In this document: positions 16,830 to 27,067 of the stretch, one piece after another
Position numbering within the stretch: the first letter of the stretch is position 1
Layout: every line of letters starts with the position of its first letter
Assembly: GCF_024436065.1 (NCBI RefSeq)
Contig: NZ_JANFNS010000003.1
Span: forward strand, 1-64,000
From: Saccharibacillus sp. JS10
Lineage (GTDB): Bacteria; Bacillota; Bacilli; Paenibacillales; Paenibacillaceae
DNA: 64,000 bases
Reading direction: 5' to 3'
Notes under the pieces: model-generated
What the model was told of the DNA's origin: nothing
Database searches by the model: none
Seen by the model: only the letters and a program-made list of their open reading frames with translations
Translations under genes and position numbers: made by a program

Positions 16830-19175
16830 CTAGATCACTTGACGACTGCTCAAAAAATCGCGCAATTTATGCTCGGGATCTAAGATCACGCGGCGAATAT
16901 CACTTTCAGAGATCGGCTTCGCGATATAATCTTGCATCCCGCTATGCAGACATTGTTTTTGGAACCCGGGTTGAACAAATGCCGTCACCGCTACCATGTA
17001 CGGAATCGAGTCTTCGCGCAGCATCTGATGAACCAAGCGCGACGCCGTCATTCCATCCATCTCTGGCATCTGCACATCCATAAATACAAGATCATAATCT
17101 TTTTTCACAATCGCTTCAAAAGCTTCGATTCCGTTCTGCACGACATCCGCTGTATAACCAAATTTCAGCAAAAGCTCTCGTAGCAAACGTTGATTGACCG
17201 GATGATCTTCAGCAATCAAAATACGCAAGTTACCTAATTTAGAAAGGTGAGGTTGAGATTCGATCAATTCGACCGGATCAACCAGATTCGAGTCGCCGTA
17301 CGGCAAGGTAAATCGAAACGTAGTACCTTCTCCTTCAAGCGTCTCTGCACGGATCGTTCCGCCCATCAATTCGACCAGTCGTTTGCAGATCGATAAGCCT
17401 AAGCCCGTCCCTCCGTATTTTCGATTGAGTTCAGGATGAAGCTGCGAAAAAGATTGGAATAACCGTCCCAACTGATGTTGCGGAATTCCCACGCCCGTAT
17501 CTTCGACTCGAAACTCCAATACAGGAGCGGTCAAATCCATAACGCGCTGTACCGATACTTTTACCGAACCTGTTTCCGTAAACTTAATTGCATTTCCGAT
17601 CAAATTGGTCAAAATCTGCCGCAATCGAACCGGATCCGTCACAATTTCTTCCGGAACACCGACGCCGATCTCCCAATCTAACGAAAGATTACGTTCAGCA
17701 GCGCGGGTTGCAAATAAATCGGTAGCTCCCGCGATCAAAGGCATAAGCAGCGTGCTTTCCGGCTCAAGTTCCAGACTTCCGGCATCGATTTTGCTGAAAT
17801 CCAGTACATCGTTCAAGATGCGCATCAGCGATTGGCTGCTATCGCTCACGATTTGTACAAAATCGCGCTGTTCTTCATTCAGATCGGTTCCTAACAGCAG
17901 ATCCGTCATGCCGAGCACGCCGTTCATCGGTGTTCGAATTTCATGACTCATCATCGCCAGAAAATCAGCTTTTGCCGTAGCCGCTTGTTCTGCCAATTCT
18001 TTTTGCCGCATGACTTCTCGTTCATTCGTGATATCACGGAATACGACTACGGTTCCTTGAACGATCCCTTTATCGCTAATCGGGTTAACGGTGTATTCGA
18101 CCAGACAGCTTGATCCGTCCTTTTTCCAAAATACGCCTTCAATAGCCGAACGAGATACGCCTTCTCGCGCTGTTGTACAAATCGGACAACTATCGATCGA
18201 ATACGGTCTTCCTCCACTCGCCGAGTGAGCGAGAAGCGTATGATTATCTTGACCGATAAATTCCTCTTCCGTATAGCCCAGCAATTGAAGCGCCCGTGGA
18301 TTGGCGAACATCGCACGACCATCTTGATCAATCCCGAAAATCCCTTCCGATACGGCATTCAAAATTAACGTATGCTCGTAGCTGAGACGCTCAATATGGC
18401 GTACATAACGTCTGCGCTCTGTAACGTCGCTTGCGATTCCATAGACACCGACCACTTTTCCATCCACAAAAATCGGAACGTTTACAATATTCAGTTCGAC
18501 TTGTTCGCCATTTGCGCGAATCACCGAAGCTTCGTAATTTTGCGGCACCCCTTGGGTTGCCAGCGCAAAGTGGAAATTCGTGCGATCTAAGTTCTCGTCT
18601 TCAATGACCGTGCGATACGATTTGCCCAGCAAATCTTCACGGCGACAACCGAGTAACGTCGCCATACTATCGTTACACGACATATAGACGCCTTCCAAAC
18701 TCAGCGAATATACACCAGACGGATTGTAGTCAAATAGAGACTTATAGCGTTCTTCGCTCTCAGCTAAACGGCGCTGCGCCATTTTCCGTTCTGTTTTATC
18801 GCGCATCACCACATAGACGCCTAGTAGTTCGTCTTCGTGGCGAAGCGGAATAAACTCCAAATTAAGCTGAAGTTCTCGTCCGTTTTTGTGACGCATCCCG
18901 AATTCAAGCTGCGTCGCTTGCCCATTGTAGGCTTGTACAAATATATGGGCAATCTCTCCGAAAGCACCGTCGGGATTGCCTTTGGCAACGCTTGCCATCT
19001 GCGCTAATTCATCCGCACTGTATCCTGTAATGCCCGGAACAGCCGCGTTGGTATCCACAATCGCTCCGTTCTCATCCAGTACGACGATCCCGTCGGGATG
19101 GTTAGCGAGTAGGGAATGATAGATCCCGCTTTGAGACACCAAATTTTTAAGTTTTTCTGTTCGCTTCTGTTCCAA
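16830..19175 (-). CDS. Cytosolic PAS hybrid sensor histidine kinase with receiver domain
   Basis: 781-residue soluble hybrid kinase with no membrane segment. There are three PAS domains at roughly 12-130, 135-255 and 262-385. HisKA carries the H-box MMSHEIRTPMNGVLGM near residue 410. The HATPase domain has the N-box LIGNAIKF, VEDTGVGIP and GGTGLGLSICKRLV. The C-terminal receiver (about 650-775) has the phosphoacceptor Asp in FMDVQMPEMDG and the conserved Thr and Lys. PAS multiplicity and lack of a membrane anchor suggest sensing of a cytosolic redox, light or small-molecule cue. A separate output is needed, because there is no DNA-binding domain and no regulator gene nearby. The start is TTG 19175 with AAGGGG nine bases upstream. 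Confidence 0.93.
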   Translation of the reverse strand: MEQKRTEKLKNLVSQSGIYHSLLANHPDGIVVLDENGAIVDTNAAVPGITGYSADELAQMASVAKGNPDGAFGEIAHIFVQAYNGQATQLEFGMRHKNGRELQLNLEFIPLRHEDELLGVYVVMRDKTERKMAQRRLAESEERYKSLFDYNPSGVYSLSLEGVYMSCNDSMATLLGCRREDLLGKSYRTVIEDENLDRTNFHFALATQGVPQNYEASVIRANGEQVELNIVNVPIFVDGKVVGVYGIASDVTERRRYVRHIERLSYEHTLILNAVSEGIFGIDQDGRAMFANPRALQLLGYTEEEFIGQDNHTLLAHSASGGRPYSIDSCPICTTAREGVSRSAIEGVFWKKDGSSCLVEYTVNPISDKGIVQGTVVVFRDITNEREVMRQKELAEQAATAKADFLAMMSHEIRTPMNGVLGMTDLLLGTDLNEEQRDFVQIVSDSSQSLMRILNDVLDFSKIDAGSLELEPESTLLMPLIAGATDLFATRAAERNLSLDWEIGVGVPEEIVTDPVRLRQILTNLIGNAIKFTETGSVKVSVQRVMDLTAPVLEFRVEDTGVGIPQHQLGRLFQSFSQLHPELNRKYGGTGLGLSICKRLVELMGGTIRAETLEGEGTTFRFTLPYGDSNLVDPVELIESQPHLSKLGNLRILIAEDHPVNQRLLRELLLKFGYTADVVQNGIEAFEAIVKKDYDLVFMDVQMPEMDGMTASRLVHQMLREDSIPYMVAVTAFVQPGFQKQCLHSGMQDYIAKPISESDIRRVILDPEHKLRDFLSSRQVI

Positions 19176-19304
19176 GGCTAAATTCCCCTTATTTCAAATA
19201 TATTTCAACAAAATGATTATGACTTCAGATCCGATTAATTGCTAATTTCTATTACCCGTTCGGCAAAAGAAAAAAACGATTCGAAAATATACTGACATAT
19301 AAAA

Positions 19305-19338
19305 AAACCAAAGACAACTTTGGCTGTCTTTGGTTTCT
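19305..19338 (-). terminator. Terminator after the GDSL esterase
   Basis: AAACCAAAGACA and TGTCTTTGGTTT form a 12-bp stem 43 bp downstream of the esterase stop. Confidence 0.85.
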
Positions 19339-19380
19339 GTTTGGGCAATTTCAAAAGCTCCGCGAAGCTCGAATGTTATG

Positions 19381-20625
19381 TTAAGGGTTTACAAATACGG
19401 TACGCAGACGCGACGTATATTGGACATCAAAGCCTAATCCGTCCGCCAATACAGCCAACGGTACATACGTTTTCATTTGTCCATTCACTTTTTCGGTGAA
19501 CGCCGGAATTTGAACCGCTGTGTTTTTACCGTTTACCGTGATCGTTTTTTTGTCGACCGGAATCGCGACATTACGACCGTCTACATTGATACTAGCGGTA
19601 GCTGTTTTGTTATTCCATTTCAGATCCGCGCCTAACGCATCCGTAATATCGCGCAGTACAACGAATGTCGTGCCTTTTTTCAAAATCGGCTTAAAGTTTG
19701 TGTTCAATTCTTTACCTGCTACGACAACAGCAACCGTAGTGGATGCCGGAATTTGGCTTAGCGTACGGTATTCATTCCAAATTTGCTGAGAAAAAGCTTT
19801 GGCAATCGCTTCGTAACCCACTTGGTTCGGGTGAATATCTTTGCGTGCGATATGCGTCAGCTGCATTTCGCGTCCGATAAACAGCGGTGCGACATTGACT
19901 GCTTCAACATGACCGCCCGCTGCATTTTGAGTCGCAATCACGCCATTCAACGTTGTCGTATACGCAGCCGCTGCTTGATTCAGTGCCGCATACAAAGACT
20001 TCGCGGCAATCGCAGGTACCGGCTGGTATTGATCGGCAACGACGATTCGAGCATTCGGATTAATGTCACGTAGATCCGTTAACACTTCGTTCAGATTCGT
20101 CGCATAATTTTCGAGCAGCGCTTGAACTTTCGGCGCTAACTCTTCAGCCGTAGGCAAAGAAGCCCCTGTGATCAGCGGCAACAGGTCGTTACCGCCAATC
20201 GTGATCGTGATCACATCGGCGTCTGCAACATCCGCACGCGCTGCCGCGACATTGGAAGCAAATACAGCAGCGTTTGGATCACGAAGCCCGCTTTGAATAT
20301 TTGCCGCCGTTGTATGGGTTCCTGCATGTACGGCTTCGATATATTGCTCAAGCCCTGTCGAAGTCAAACCGGAAATACCGTAGTTATCGACTTCGGTACG
20401 TCCGTGGAAACGTCCTTGCTCACCAAGACGCGGCACAAAGCCGTAATATTGAGAAGCTTCTTTTTCTGGCTCATAACCCGCAGTCAACGAATCGCCGAAA
20501 GTCACGATCTTGTACGTATCTCCTGCTGCAAAAGTATCGTTCGCTCCTGCCAGCCCAAATGCCGGAATAACCAGTGCCGCACTCATGAGCACCTTCCAGC
20601 TTGTTTTCCATGTTTTCAATCCCAT
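19381..20625 (-). CDS. Secreted SGNH/GDSL hydrolase with copper-amine-oxidase-N-like domain
   Basis: Exported 414-residue esterase/lipase-like protein. A signal peptide of about 34 residues ends in TFAA. The SGNH core has block I FGDSLTAGY (Ser46 nucleophile), the oxyanion glycine in YGISG, block III TITIGGNDLL (Asn) and block V DIHPNQVGYEAI (Asp and His). From about residue 295 a second domain matches the Cu_amine_oxidN1 stalk repeat (LKKGTTFVVLRDITDALGADLKW and FVPLAVLADGLGF-like strands), a module many Paenibacillaceae attach to secreted proteins, probably for wall association. Substrate unknown. Start ATG has GAAGGAG upstream. Confidence 0.88.
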   Translation of the reverse strand: MGLKTWKTSWKVLMSAALVIPAFGLAGANDTFAAGDTYKIVTFGDSLTAGYEPEKEASQYYGFVPRLGEQGRFHGRTEVDNYGISGLTSTGLEQYIEAVHAGTHTTAANIQSGLRDPNAAVFASNVAAARADVADADVITITIGGNDLLPLITGASLPTAEELAPKVQALLENYATNLNEVLTDLRDINPNARIVVADQYQPVPAIAAKSLYAALNQAAAAYTTTLNGVIATQNAAGGHVEAVNVAPLFIGREMQLTHIARKDIHPNQVGYEAIAKAFSQQIWNEYRTLSQIPASTTVAVVVAGKELNTNFKPILKKGTTFVVLRDITDALGADLKWNNKTATASINVDGRNVAIPVDKKTITVNGKNTAVQIPAFTEKVNGQMKTYVPLAVLADGLGFDVQYTSRLRTVFVNP

Positions 20626-20713
20626 TGTGGTCTCCTTCTGATCCTGACGGATCTGTTCGAATAAAGGCTAAAGACAAGTCTTACATCTGCGAGCTTGCAG
20701 CTATGCCATTCAA

Positions 20714-20762
20714 AAATTGCCGCCTATTCTCGGAAACGACCCAGAACGGCGGCGAATTTTTC
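20714..20762 (-). terminator. Terminator of the IMPase/small-protein operon
   Basis: On the minus strand GCCGCC and GGCGGC arms are flanked by AAAAATT and AATTTTT, 30 bp after the stop at 20791. Confidence 0.75.
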
Positions 20763-20790
20763 GTTTGCGCTTGCTAATTTTTCGCTTCTT

Positions 20791-21087
20791 TTAGTTTAAT
20801 CCTTTTTCATTCGTTTTGCCCGGTTTTTTTTCGGGTATATCCGAGCGTGTTTTTTGCAAATATTCATCGTAACGATCATCGATTTCTTCTGCCATAAGAC
20901 GATACAATTTCGTTTCTTCCACGATTGGATCTAGCGTCGTTTGAATCCGAATCTCGTACTTGGGTGAAATCTGCTCACGCTCTTTACGTTTCTGATCTTC
21001 TTTTTTCAATTCTCCTTCGGTTAGCAGTTCGCTCAGTTCTTCTTCCAAACGCTGCATTTCAAGGTCGCGGTCTGGGTGGTCGCTCAT
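20791..21087 (-). CDS. Small charged coiled-coil protein (98 aa), function unknown
   Basis: Unrecognised soluble protein of 98 residues. It is highly charged. Residues 5-35 form a heptad-like amphipathic helix (LEMQRLEEELSELLTEGELKK) that may be a coiled coil, and the tail is Lys/Pro rich. It starts 53 bp after the inositol-phosphatase gene with a strong AAGGAGGA site, and a terminator follows, so the two are probably co-transcribed. No function can be proposed. Confidence 0.7.
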   Translation of the reverse strand: MSDHPDRDLEMQRLEEELSELLTEGELKKEDQKRKEREQISPKYEIRIQTTLDPIVEETKLYRLMAEEIDDRYDEYLQKTRSDIPEKKPGKTNEKGLN

Positions 21088-21140
21088 GAGGACTCCTCCT
21101 TAAAAGAATTTACGATGCTGAAAAACTTGCGCTTTTACGA

Positions 21141-21995
21141 TTAGACGCCTGTTGCTTCGGCTTTTTTCAACACTTCCAAAAGTTCCGTGTGCAAATTCCC
21201 GTTCGTCGCGACGATGTTGCGTACGCCCAAATGGTAATCCGTACCGACTGTATCCGTCACTTGACCGCCTGATTCAGATACGAGCAAAGCTCCGGCTGCA
21301 ATATCCCAAGCGTTCAAGCCGGCTTCCCAGTATCCGCTCAACCGACCCGCTGCGACATTCGCAAGATGAAGCGCCGCCGAGCCGCCAGCACGCAAGCTGC
21401 GTACAGACGGTGCAAGGGCTTCGATACCGCGTAGATTGATTGGAAGCTTGACGACCGGATCAGCCGGGAACCCGACTGCAATCAAACCGTCGGACAATGC
21501 TTTTTCCCGAGATACAGCCATCCGAACGCCGTGCACATAAGCGCCTTTGCCTTTTTCCGCAACGAACATTTCATCCCTTGACGGATCGTAAATCACGCCC
21601 AAGATCACTTGTCCCAGGTGCGCAAGCGCAATCGATACCGAGTAGAACGGAAATCCGTGTACGAAGTTGGTGGTTCCGTCGATCGGATCGATGATCCACA
21701 AATATTCTTCGTTTTGCGTCTCGGACAAAGCTTGAATCGATGCGGCTTCGCCCGGTTCTACGCTTTCTTCGCCCAAGATCGCATGATCGGGAAAATGGGT
21801 GAGGATCAGACGACGAATCATCTGCTCTGCGCCTTTGTCGATCTCGGTCACCAAGTCTTGTTCCGACGTCTTGGTAGACAATTGACCATGCGTGCCTTGC
21901 TTACTGCGAATCCATTGCCCTGCTTTTGCCGCCGCATTGATCGCGACCGCTGTGAAGCCTTTGCTTGATACTACGTATTTATCGGTTGATTCCAC
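21141..21995 (-). CDS. Inositol monophosphatase family protein
   Basis: Cytosolic Mg2+/Li+-sensitive phosphatase family member of 284 residues. Metal-binding motifs are present: E in ILGEESVE, the PIDGTTNFVHG box after WIID and the C-terminal WDIAAGALLVSESGG. Bacterial homologues (SuhB, YktC) hydrolyse inositol-1-phosphate or related sugar phosphates, and some act on NADP or fructose-1,6-bisphosphate. The start is a GTG at 21995 with AAAGG seven bases upstream. The same frame stays open for 86 further codons but with no start signal and an atypical sequence. It is followed at 53 bp by the small charged gene. Confidence 0.88.
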   Translation of the reverse strand: MESTDKYVVSSKGFTAVAINAAAKAGQWIRSKQGTHGQLSTKTSEQDLVTEIDKGAEQMIRRLILTHFPDHAILGEESVEPGEAASIQALSETQNEEYLWIIDPIDGTTNFVHGFPFYSVSIALAHLGQVILGVIYDPSRDEMFVAEKGKGAYVHGVRMAVSREKALSDGLIAVGFPADPVVKLPINLRGIEALAPSVRSLRAGGSAALHLANVAAGRLSGYWEAGLNAWDIAAGALLVSESGGQVTDTVGTDYHLGVRNIVATNGNLHTELLEVLKKAEATGV

Positions 21996-22335
21996 GATTG
22001 TACCGCCTTTCTTGGTGAGAGTGACTTCTCTAATGATCGTATATGATAGCGAGTTTGAGTTAACCCATGTGGTTGAAATAGAGACACTGGAACGGCTTCT
22101 GTTCCGGCTCCAGCACATGTATACGTGTAAATACATGTCTACAAATCTATTATGCGCAATTTCGGGAGACGGCACAAGCACGCACGTATGTGTCGATAGA
22201 TGGATCTGTGTCAGTGAAGTGAATATATAGGCGATCTCAATCTGACTATCCATATTACTTCGTTGTAACCGCTCTTTGTTTGCACGGAATACACTCTTCT
22301 TTTTTTAATCTAACAACTTACTTTTTTGACATATA
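21996..22335. other. Gene-free stretch upstream of the IMPase gene
   Basis: About 340 bp with no convincing gene. It contains several ACATGT/CACGTAT alternating tracts and a short hairpin (GGAAC..GTTCC at about 22090-22110), but I could not assign a promoter with confidence. Confidence 0.5.
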
Positions 22336-22412
22336 AAAACCCCCTCCGATATCCAGTGCAGACCTCATTTACTATGAAGTCTATTTTCACTGAACATCTT
22401 GAGGGGGTGATC
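22336..22412 (-). terminator. Terminator with an elaborate internal hairpin
   Basis: On the minus strand ACCCCCTC and GAGGGGGT close a 75-nt structure ending in TTTTTAT, 20 bp after the stop at 22433. Inside are further pairings: CAGTG with CACTG, AGAC with GTCT, TCAT with ATGA. It is far longer than a usual terminator loop. Confidence 0.7.
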
Positions 22413-22432
22413 AAAGAGTATCTGTTAAAGCC

Positions 22433-22762
22433 TTAGCTTTGTTTCGATTCTTGTTCGCCGAAATACATCTCATGCGCCAAAGCCGTAAGAACCCGCGATT
22501 CTTCGTCCGTCAATTTACGGATTAGGTCAAGTTCAACCTGCGTAATTTCTTGACCTTGAAAATTGATCTCCGCGATCGAAGCTGTAACCAATACAATCGC
22601 AACGGCTTTGTTCTCCGGTGTGTACGCAATTGCTTTTTGCCCGGTAGGAAAAATCCGAAATCCGTCTTTGCGTAACTTGCCGCGTCCGTATTCCAAAATC
22701 TCATAAAGTTCTTGTTCGTTTTTGAATTTGCAGATCGAGGTGAACTCCGCTTCGAATCCCAT
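22433..22762 (-). CDS. Hypothetical protein (109 aa)
   Basis: Unrecognised soluble 109-residue protein with a mixed alpha/beta pattern. The N-terminal segment (FTSICKFKNEQELYEILEYGRGKLRKDGFRI) suggests a small ligand- or nucleotide-binding fold, but this is only an impression. Strong AAAAAGGAG site before the ATG. It follows ddl by 100 bp on the same strand, with an imperfect A/T-rich hairpin (CTTTATCTT/AAGATAAAG, about 22785-22823) between them that might attenuate ddl transcription. Confidence 0.6.
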   Translation of the reverse strand: MGFEAEFTSICKFKNEQELYEILEYGRGKLRKDGFRIFPTGQKAIAYTPENKAVAIVLVTASIAEINFQGQEITQVELDLIRKLTDEESRVLTALAHEMYFGEQESKQS

Positions 22763-22862
22763 AGGTTTCTCTCCTTTTTAACGTTCTCTTTATCTTTAAC
22801 CCCTGCGGGCAAGAAGATAAAGAACACGCGCGCTAAGCGATATTTTTTTGATTTTTTAAAGC

Positions 22863-23951
22863 TTATCTCCCGTACTGCAATTGCGTCCGCGCTTCGTGTC
22901 TTTCCAAAGCCAGTTCAATCAAGCGATCCAGCAGCTCTTGATACGAGACTCCTGTCTCGCGCCACAGCAGCGGATACATACTAAACGGCGTAAAGCCCGG
23001 CATCGTATTCACTTCATTAATAAGAATCTTGTTATCCGAACGGCGCACGAAGAAGTCGGCGCGGCATAACCCGCTACCTTCCACGGCTTTGAACGCTTGA
23101 ATCGCAAGTGTACGCAGCGACTCCGCAAGATCGGCATCTACAGGAGCCGGAATCATCATTTCGGATTTTCCGTCAATGTACTTCGCATTGTAATCGTAGT
23201 AATCGCCCGAAGACACAATCTCTCCCGGGATCGAAGCTTCCGGTTCGTCGTTACCGAGAACGCCGATCTCTAGCTCGCGACCGTCGATAAACGATTCCAC
23301 CAACACTTTGCGGTCATAACGCAGTGCAAATTCAACCGCTTCGATCAAAGCCGCCTGATCCGCTGCTTTGGAAATGCCGACGCTTGAACCTAAGTTCGCC
23401 GGTTTTACGAAGCACGGATAACCGAGCTTGCTTTCCGCTTGTTGCACTAGCTCGCTTTGATTCACTTTCCAATCATGTACGCCAAAAGCGATGTACTCGC
23501 CTTGCTCCAAGCCTGCGGCAGCGAACAACTTTTTCATGACGTCTTTGTCCATGCCTGCCGACGACGACAACACGCCTGCTCCCACATAAGGAAGCCCCGC
23601 CATTTCGAACAGCCCTTGCACCGTGCCGTCTTCGCCGAAAGTACCGTGCAGAAGCGGGAACATCACATCGATGCCGCTATCTTTTCCGCTCAGCGCGGCA
23701 AACATCGCTCCTGCCGCTTCAGCCGTACCGCCGGATGCTTGCTCCAGCTTCATTTCATCAACCGAACCCATCGGCGCTGTCAGCGCCTCGCCCATTCTCC
23801 ATTCGCCGCGAAGCGTAATATAAAAAGGAACAATGGCGTATTTCTCGTAATCGAATGCGTTCATTACCGCAAAACCGGTCTGCAACGAAATGTCGTGTTC
23901 TCCCGATTTCCCGCCGTATACCAGCCCTACCGTTACTTTGTTTGCTGTCAT
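22863..23951 (-). CDS. ddl: D-alanine--D-alanine ligase
   Basis: Cytosolic ATP-grasp ligase of 362 residues making the D-Ala-D-Ala dipeptide for peptidoglycan. Visible motifs are GGKSGEHDISLQTG near the N terminus, LHGTFGEDGTVQGLFEMAGLPYVGAGVLSSS, the ATP-grasp CFVKPANLGSSVGISK and the C-terminal LINEVNTMPGFTPFSMYP with Mg2+ ligands. The normal ligase pattern, rather than the VanA-type D-lactate variant, is suggested but not proven. ATG 23951 has GAGGGG seven bases upstream. The frame continues to 24029 without a start signal. Confidence 0.94.
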   Translation of the reverse strand: MTANKVTVGLVYGGKSGEHDISLQTGFAVMNAFDYEKYAIVPFYITLRGEWRMGEALTAPMGSVDEMKLEQASGGTAEAAGAMFAALSGKDSGIDVMFPLLHGTFGEDGTVQGLFEMAGLPYVGAGVLSSSAGMDKDVMKKLFAAAGLEQGEYIAFGVHDWKVNQSELVQQAESKLGYPCFVKPANLGSSVGISKAADQAALIEAVEFALRYDRKVLVESFIDGRELEIGVLGNDEPEASIPGEIVSSGDYYDYNAKYIDGKSEMMIPAPVDADLAESLRTLAIQAFKAVEGSGLCRADFFVRRSDNKILINEVNTMPGFTPFSMYPLLWRETGVSYQELLDRLIELALERHEARTQLQYGR

Positions 23952-23987
23952 GTCTGTGCCCCTCAATTCATCAAAATTTCTTTTTTT

Positions 23988-24016
23988 AGTATAGTAGATA
24001 GACCGCTCGCCTGCAA
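23988..24016 (-). promoter_or_regulatory. ddl promoter
   Basis: TTGCAG (24011-24016), 17 bp, TATACT (23988-23993) on the minus strand, 37 bp before the ddl start. Confidence 0.75.
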
Positions 24017-24082
24017 AGAAAACACGCATACCGCAAGCCTTCGAAATTGTAGAGTGTGCGGCAATTTTGGAGCAAAAAGGGC

Positions 24083-24111
24083 TTTACGCGCCGGATTGTA
24101 AACGTTATAAT
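24083..24111 (+). promoter_or_regulatory. acnA promoter
   Basis: TTTACG (24083-24088), 17 bp, perfect TATAAT (24106-24111). The 5' untranslated leader is about 130 nt. No clear CcpC dyad was found. Confidence 0.7.
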
Positions 24112-24249
24112 TAAAATAGATATTTTTGAAATTTGGTTTCATCAAGTGAAACAAGCTTTTTTATCGGCTATTGTTTCCCAATCGTTAGTTGCGTTTTTTT
24201 ATCTCAATGCCAAGATGCTATATCCCCTATTCCTAAGGAGGTTCACCCT

Positions 24250-26970
24250 ATGGCTTTGTCTGATCAATTTTCTGTTGCCAGTACGCTTGAATCCGGCGGC
24301 AAGTCTTACCGTTATTACAGCTTGAAATCCCTTGAAGAACAAGGGCATGGCAGCATTTCCAAACTTCCGTTCTCGATTCGCGTTCTGCTTGAAGCTGCGG
24401 TTCGTCAATTCGACGGTCGCGCAATTACGGAAGAACATGTCAAGCAAATCGCACGTTGGAACGAAGACCGTGATGTGAACAAAGAAATCCCTTTCATCCC
24501 GGCACGTATCGTCCTTCAAGACTTTACAGGCGTTCCGGTTGTCGTGGATCTTGCGGCAATGCGCGATACGGTAAAACTTGCAGGCGGAGATCCAAAACAA
24601 ATCAATCCACTCGTTCCTGTAGACCTGGTTATCGACCACTCGGTTATGGTAGACGCTTTCGGTACTGCGGACGCATTGGACTACAATATCAATATTGAAT
24701 TCGAGCGTAACGAAGAACGTTACCGTTTCCTTCGTTGGGCACAAACAGCGTTCGATAACTTCCGCGCCGTACCGCCTTCCACAGGTATCGTGCACCAAGT
24801 TAACTTGGAGTACTTGGCTTCTGTAGCGGCAACGAAAGAAATCGACGGACAGACTTACGTCTTCCCGGATTCCCTTGTCGGTACTGACTCCCACACAACC
24901 ATGATCAACGGTCTTGGCGTTGTAGGTTGGGGCGTAGGCGGTATCGAAGCGGAAGCGGGCATGCTGGGTCAACCGCTTTACTTCGTTACTCCTGACGTAG
25001 TCGGTTTCAAACTGACAGGTAGTTTGGCTGAAGGCGCAACTGCGACTGACCTTGCCCTAACAGTTACCGAAATACTGCGTAAAAAAGGCGTAGTCGGCAA
25101 ATTCGTCGAGTTCTACGGTCCGGGTCTGAGCAACATCAGCTTGGCTGACCGTGCAACGGTTGCGAACATGGCTCCTGAATACGGCGCAACTGTAGGCTTC
25201 TTCCCTGTCGATAGCGAGACGATCAACTACTTGCGCAGCACAGGACGCGAAGACGATCAAATCGAACTCGTAGAAAACTACTACCGTGCTCAAGGCATGT
25301 TCCGTACCGACGACATGGAAGATCCGGAATTCAGCGAAGTGCTGGAGCTTGATCTGGGTTCTGTCGTACCGAGCCTTGCGGGACCAAAACGTCCTCAAGA
25401 CCGCATCGAGCTGACGAATATGAAAAGCAACTTTGAAGACATCGTGCGTACACCTGTCGACAAAGGCGGCTACGGCTTAAGCGACGAGAAAATTCAGCAA
25501 AAAGTAACCGTGAACCACAAAAACGGTAAAACGAGCGAAATGGGTGCGGGCGCTGTCGTAATCGCTGCGATCACAAGCTGCACAAACACTTCGAACCCAA
25601 GCGTTATGCTGGGTGCGGGTCTGCTTGCGAAAAAAGCGGTTGAACGCGGTCTGGTGCGTCCAGAATACGTAAAAACAAGCTTGACTCCAGGTTCCCTGAT
25701 CGTAACGGACTACCTGTTCAAAGCAGGGCTGCTTGAGCCGCTTGAAAAACTTGGCTTCTACGTAGCAGGTTACGGCTGCGCAACTTGCATCGGCAACTCC
25801 GGTCCATTACCGGACGAAGTGGCACAAGCTGTAGCGGACAACGATTTGACCGTTGCTGGCGTTCTGTCCGGTAACCGTAACTTCGAAGGTCGCGTACACG
25901 CTCAAGTCAAAATGAACTATCTGGCTTCCCCTCCACTCGTTGTTGCATACGCATTGGCGGGTACAGTGAATATCGATATGGCAACAGAACCGCTGGGTTA
26001 CGATCAACAAGGCGAGCCTGTCTTCCTGCGCGATATCTGGCCGACTTCGCAAGAAATCCGCGATGCAATCGCAATGGCGATTACGCCGGAAATGTTCCGT
26101 CTCAAATACGCGAACGTGTTCACAGCGAACGAGCGTTGGAACGAAATCGAAGTTCCAGAAGGCGAACTGTACGAGTGGGATGCAAAATCGACGTATATCC
26201 AAAACCCGCCGTTCTTCCGCCAGTTGAACGATGGTCTGAAAGATATTTCCGAAATCAGACAAGCTCGCGTTCTTGCACTGATGGGCGATTCGGTCACCAC
26301 CGACCATATCTCTCCAGCAGGCAACATCGCTCCAAACAGCCCAGGCGGACGTTACCTGTCTGAAAATGGCGTTGAGCGCAAAGACTTCAACTCGTACGGT
26401 TCCCGTCGCGGTAACCACGAAGTGATGATGCGCGGTACATTCGCCAACATTCGGATTCGTAACCAAGTCGCTCCGGGTACAGAAGGCGGCGTAACGAAGT
26501 ACCTGCCAACTGACGAAGTAATGTCGATCTACGATGCTTCCATGAAGTATCAAGACGAAGGTCAAAACCTCGTCGTGATCGCAGGTAAAGAATACGGAAC
26601 AGGCAGCTCGCGTGACTGGGCGGCAAAAGGCACGATGTTGCTTGGCGTCAAAGCCGTTATCGCGGAAAGCTTCGAGCGGATTCACCGCAGTAATCTTGTC
26701 GGAATGGGCGTTCTGCCGCTTCAATTCGAAGAAGGTTCGAGCTGGAAATCGCTGGCGCTTGACGGCCGCGAGACATTCGATATTCTCGGTCTGAACAACG
26801 ACGTGAAACCGGGGCAAAAATTGACTGTAGCGGTAACACGCGAAGACGGAACGAAATTCGAATTCAACGCGATTGCGCGTCTCGACAGCATGGTTGATAT
26901 CGATTACTACTACAACGGCGGTATCCTGCAAACGGTACTTCGTCAAATGATGAAAGTATCTAAAGGCTAA
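24250..26970 (+). CDS. acnA: Aconitate hydratase
   Basis: Cytosolic [4Fe-4S] enzyme of 906 residues interconverting citrate and isocitrate in the TCA cycle. When its cluster is lost, the Bacillus homologue (CitB) also binds iron-responsive RNA. Cluster cysteines lie in [15 protein letters not shown] and [14 protein letters not shown]. The [24 protein letters not shown] block and C-terminal [17 protein letters not shown] swivel-domain motif are canonical. AAGGAGG precedes ATG 24250. The upstream frame extension is not coding. Codon use is strongly biased (AAC, CGT, GGT, CTG), as expected for a highly expressed gene. Strong terminator downstream. Confidence 0.97.
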   Translation: MALSDQFSVASTLESGGKSYRYYSLKSLEEQGHGSISKLPFSIRVLLEAAVRQFDGRAITEEHVKQIARWNEDRDVNKEIPFIPARIVLQDFTGVPVVVDLAAMRDTVKLAGGDPKQINPLVPVDLVIDHSVMVDAFGTADALDYNINIEFERNEERYRFLRWAQTAFDNFRAVPPSTGIVHQVNLEYLASVAATKEIDGQTYVFPDSLVGTDSHTTMINGLGVVGWGVGGIEAEAGMLGQPLYFVTPDVVGFKLTGSLAEGATATDLALTVTEILRKKGVVGKFVEFYGPGLSNISLADRATVANMAPEYGATVGFFPVDSETINYLRSTGREDDQIELVENYYRAQGMFRTDDMEDPEFSEVLELDLGSVVPSLAGPKRPQDRIELTNMKSNFEDIVRTPVDKGGYGLSDEKIQQKVTVNHKNGKTSEMGAGAVVIAAITSCTNTSNPSVMLGAGLLAKKAVERGLVRPEYVKTSLTPGSLIVTDYLFKAGLLEPLEKLGFYVAGYGCATCIGNSGPLPDEVAQAVADNDLTVAGVLSGNRNFEGRVHAQVKMNYLASPPLVVAYALAGTVNIDMATEPLGYDQQGEPVFLRDIWPTSQEIRDAIAMAITPEMFRLKYANVFTANERWNEIEVPEGELYEWDAKSTYIQNPPFFRQLNDGLKDISEIRQARVLALMGDSVTTDHISPAGNIAPNSPGGRYLSENGVERKDFNSYGSRRGNHEVMMRGTFANIRIRNQVAPGTEGGVTKYLPTDEVMSIYDASMKYQDEGQNLVVIAGKEYGTGSSRDWAAKGTMLLGVKAVIAESFERIHRSNLVGMGVLPLQFEEGSSWKSLALDGRETFDILGLNNDVKPGQKLTVAVTREDGTKFEFNAIARLDSMVDIDYYYNGGILQTVLRQMMKVSKG

Positions 26971-26979
26971 TCCCGATTG

Positions 26980-27024
26980 AAAAAGCCCGCTATATTCGCG
27001 AATTGCGAATGTAGCGGGCTTTTT
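26980..27024 (+). terminator. acnA terminator
   Basis: AAAAAGCCCGCTA and TAGCGGGCTTTTT with an inner TTCGCGAATTGCGAA pairing, directly after acnA. Confidence 0.92.
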
Positions 27025-27067
27025 GTGCATGAAAGTATAAGTTGAATTTGAAGACATGGAGATTCGT

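Noticed and set aside
21996-22253. N-terminal extension of the inositol-phosphatase frame by 86 codons
   Set aside because: No ribosome binding site, atypical composition, and the family starts near the GTG at 21995.
25807-27057. Long open frame (416 codons) on the minus strand across acnA
   Set aside because: It is antisense to the strongly conserved acnA reading frame, Cys/His-rich in a way expected from biased codons, and lacks a credible start signal.
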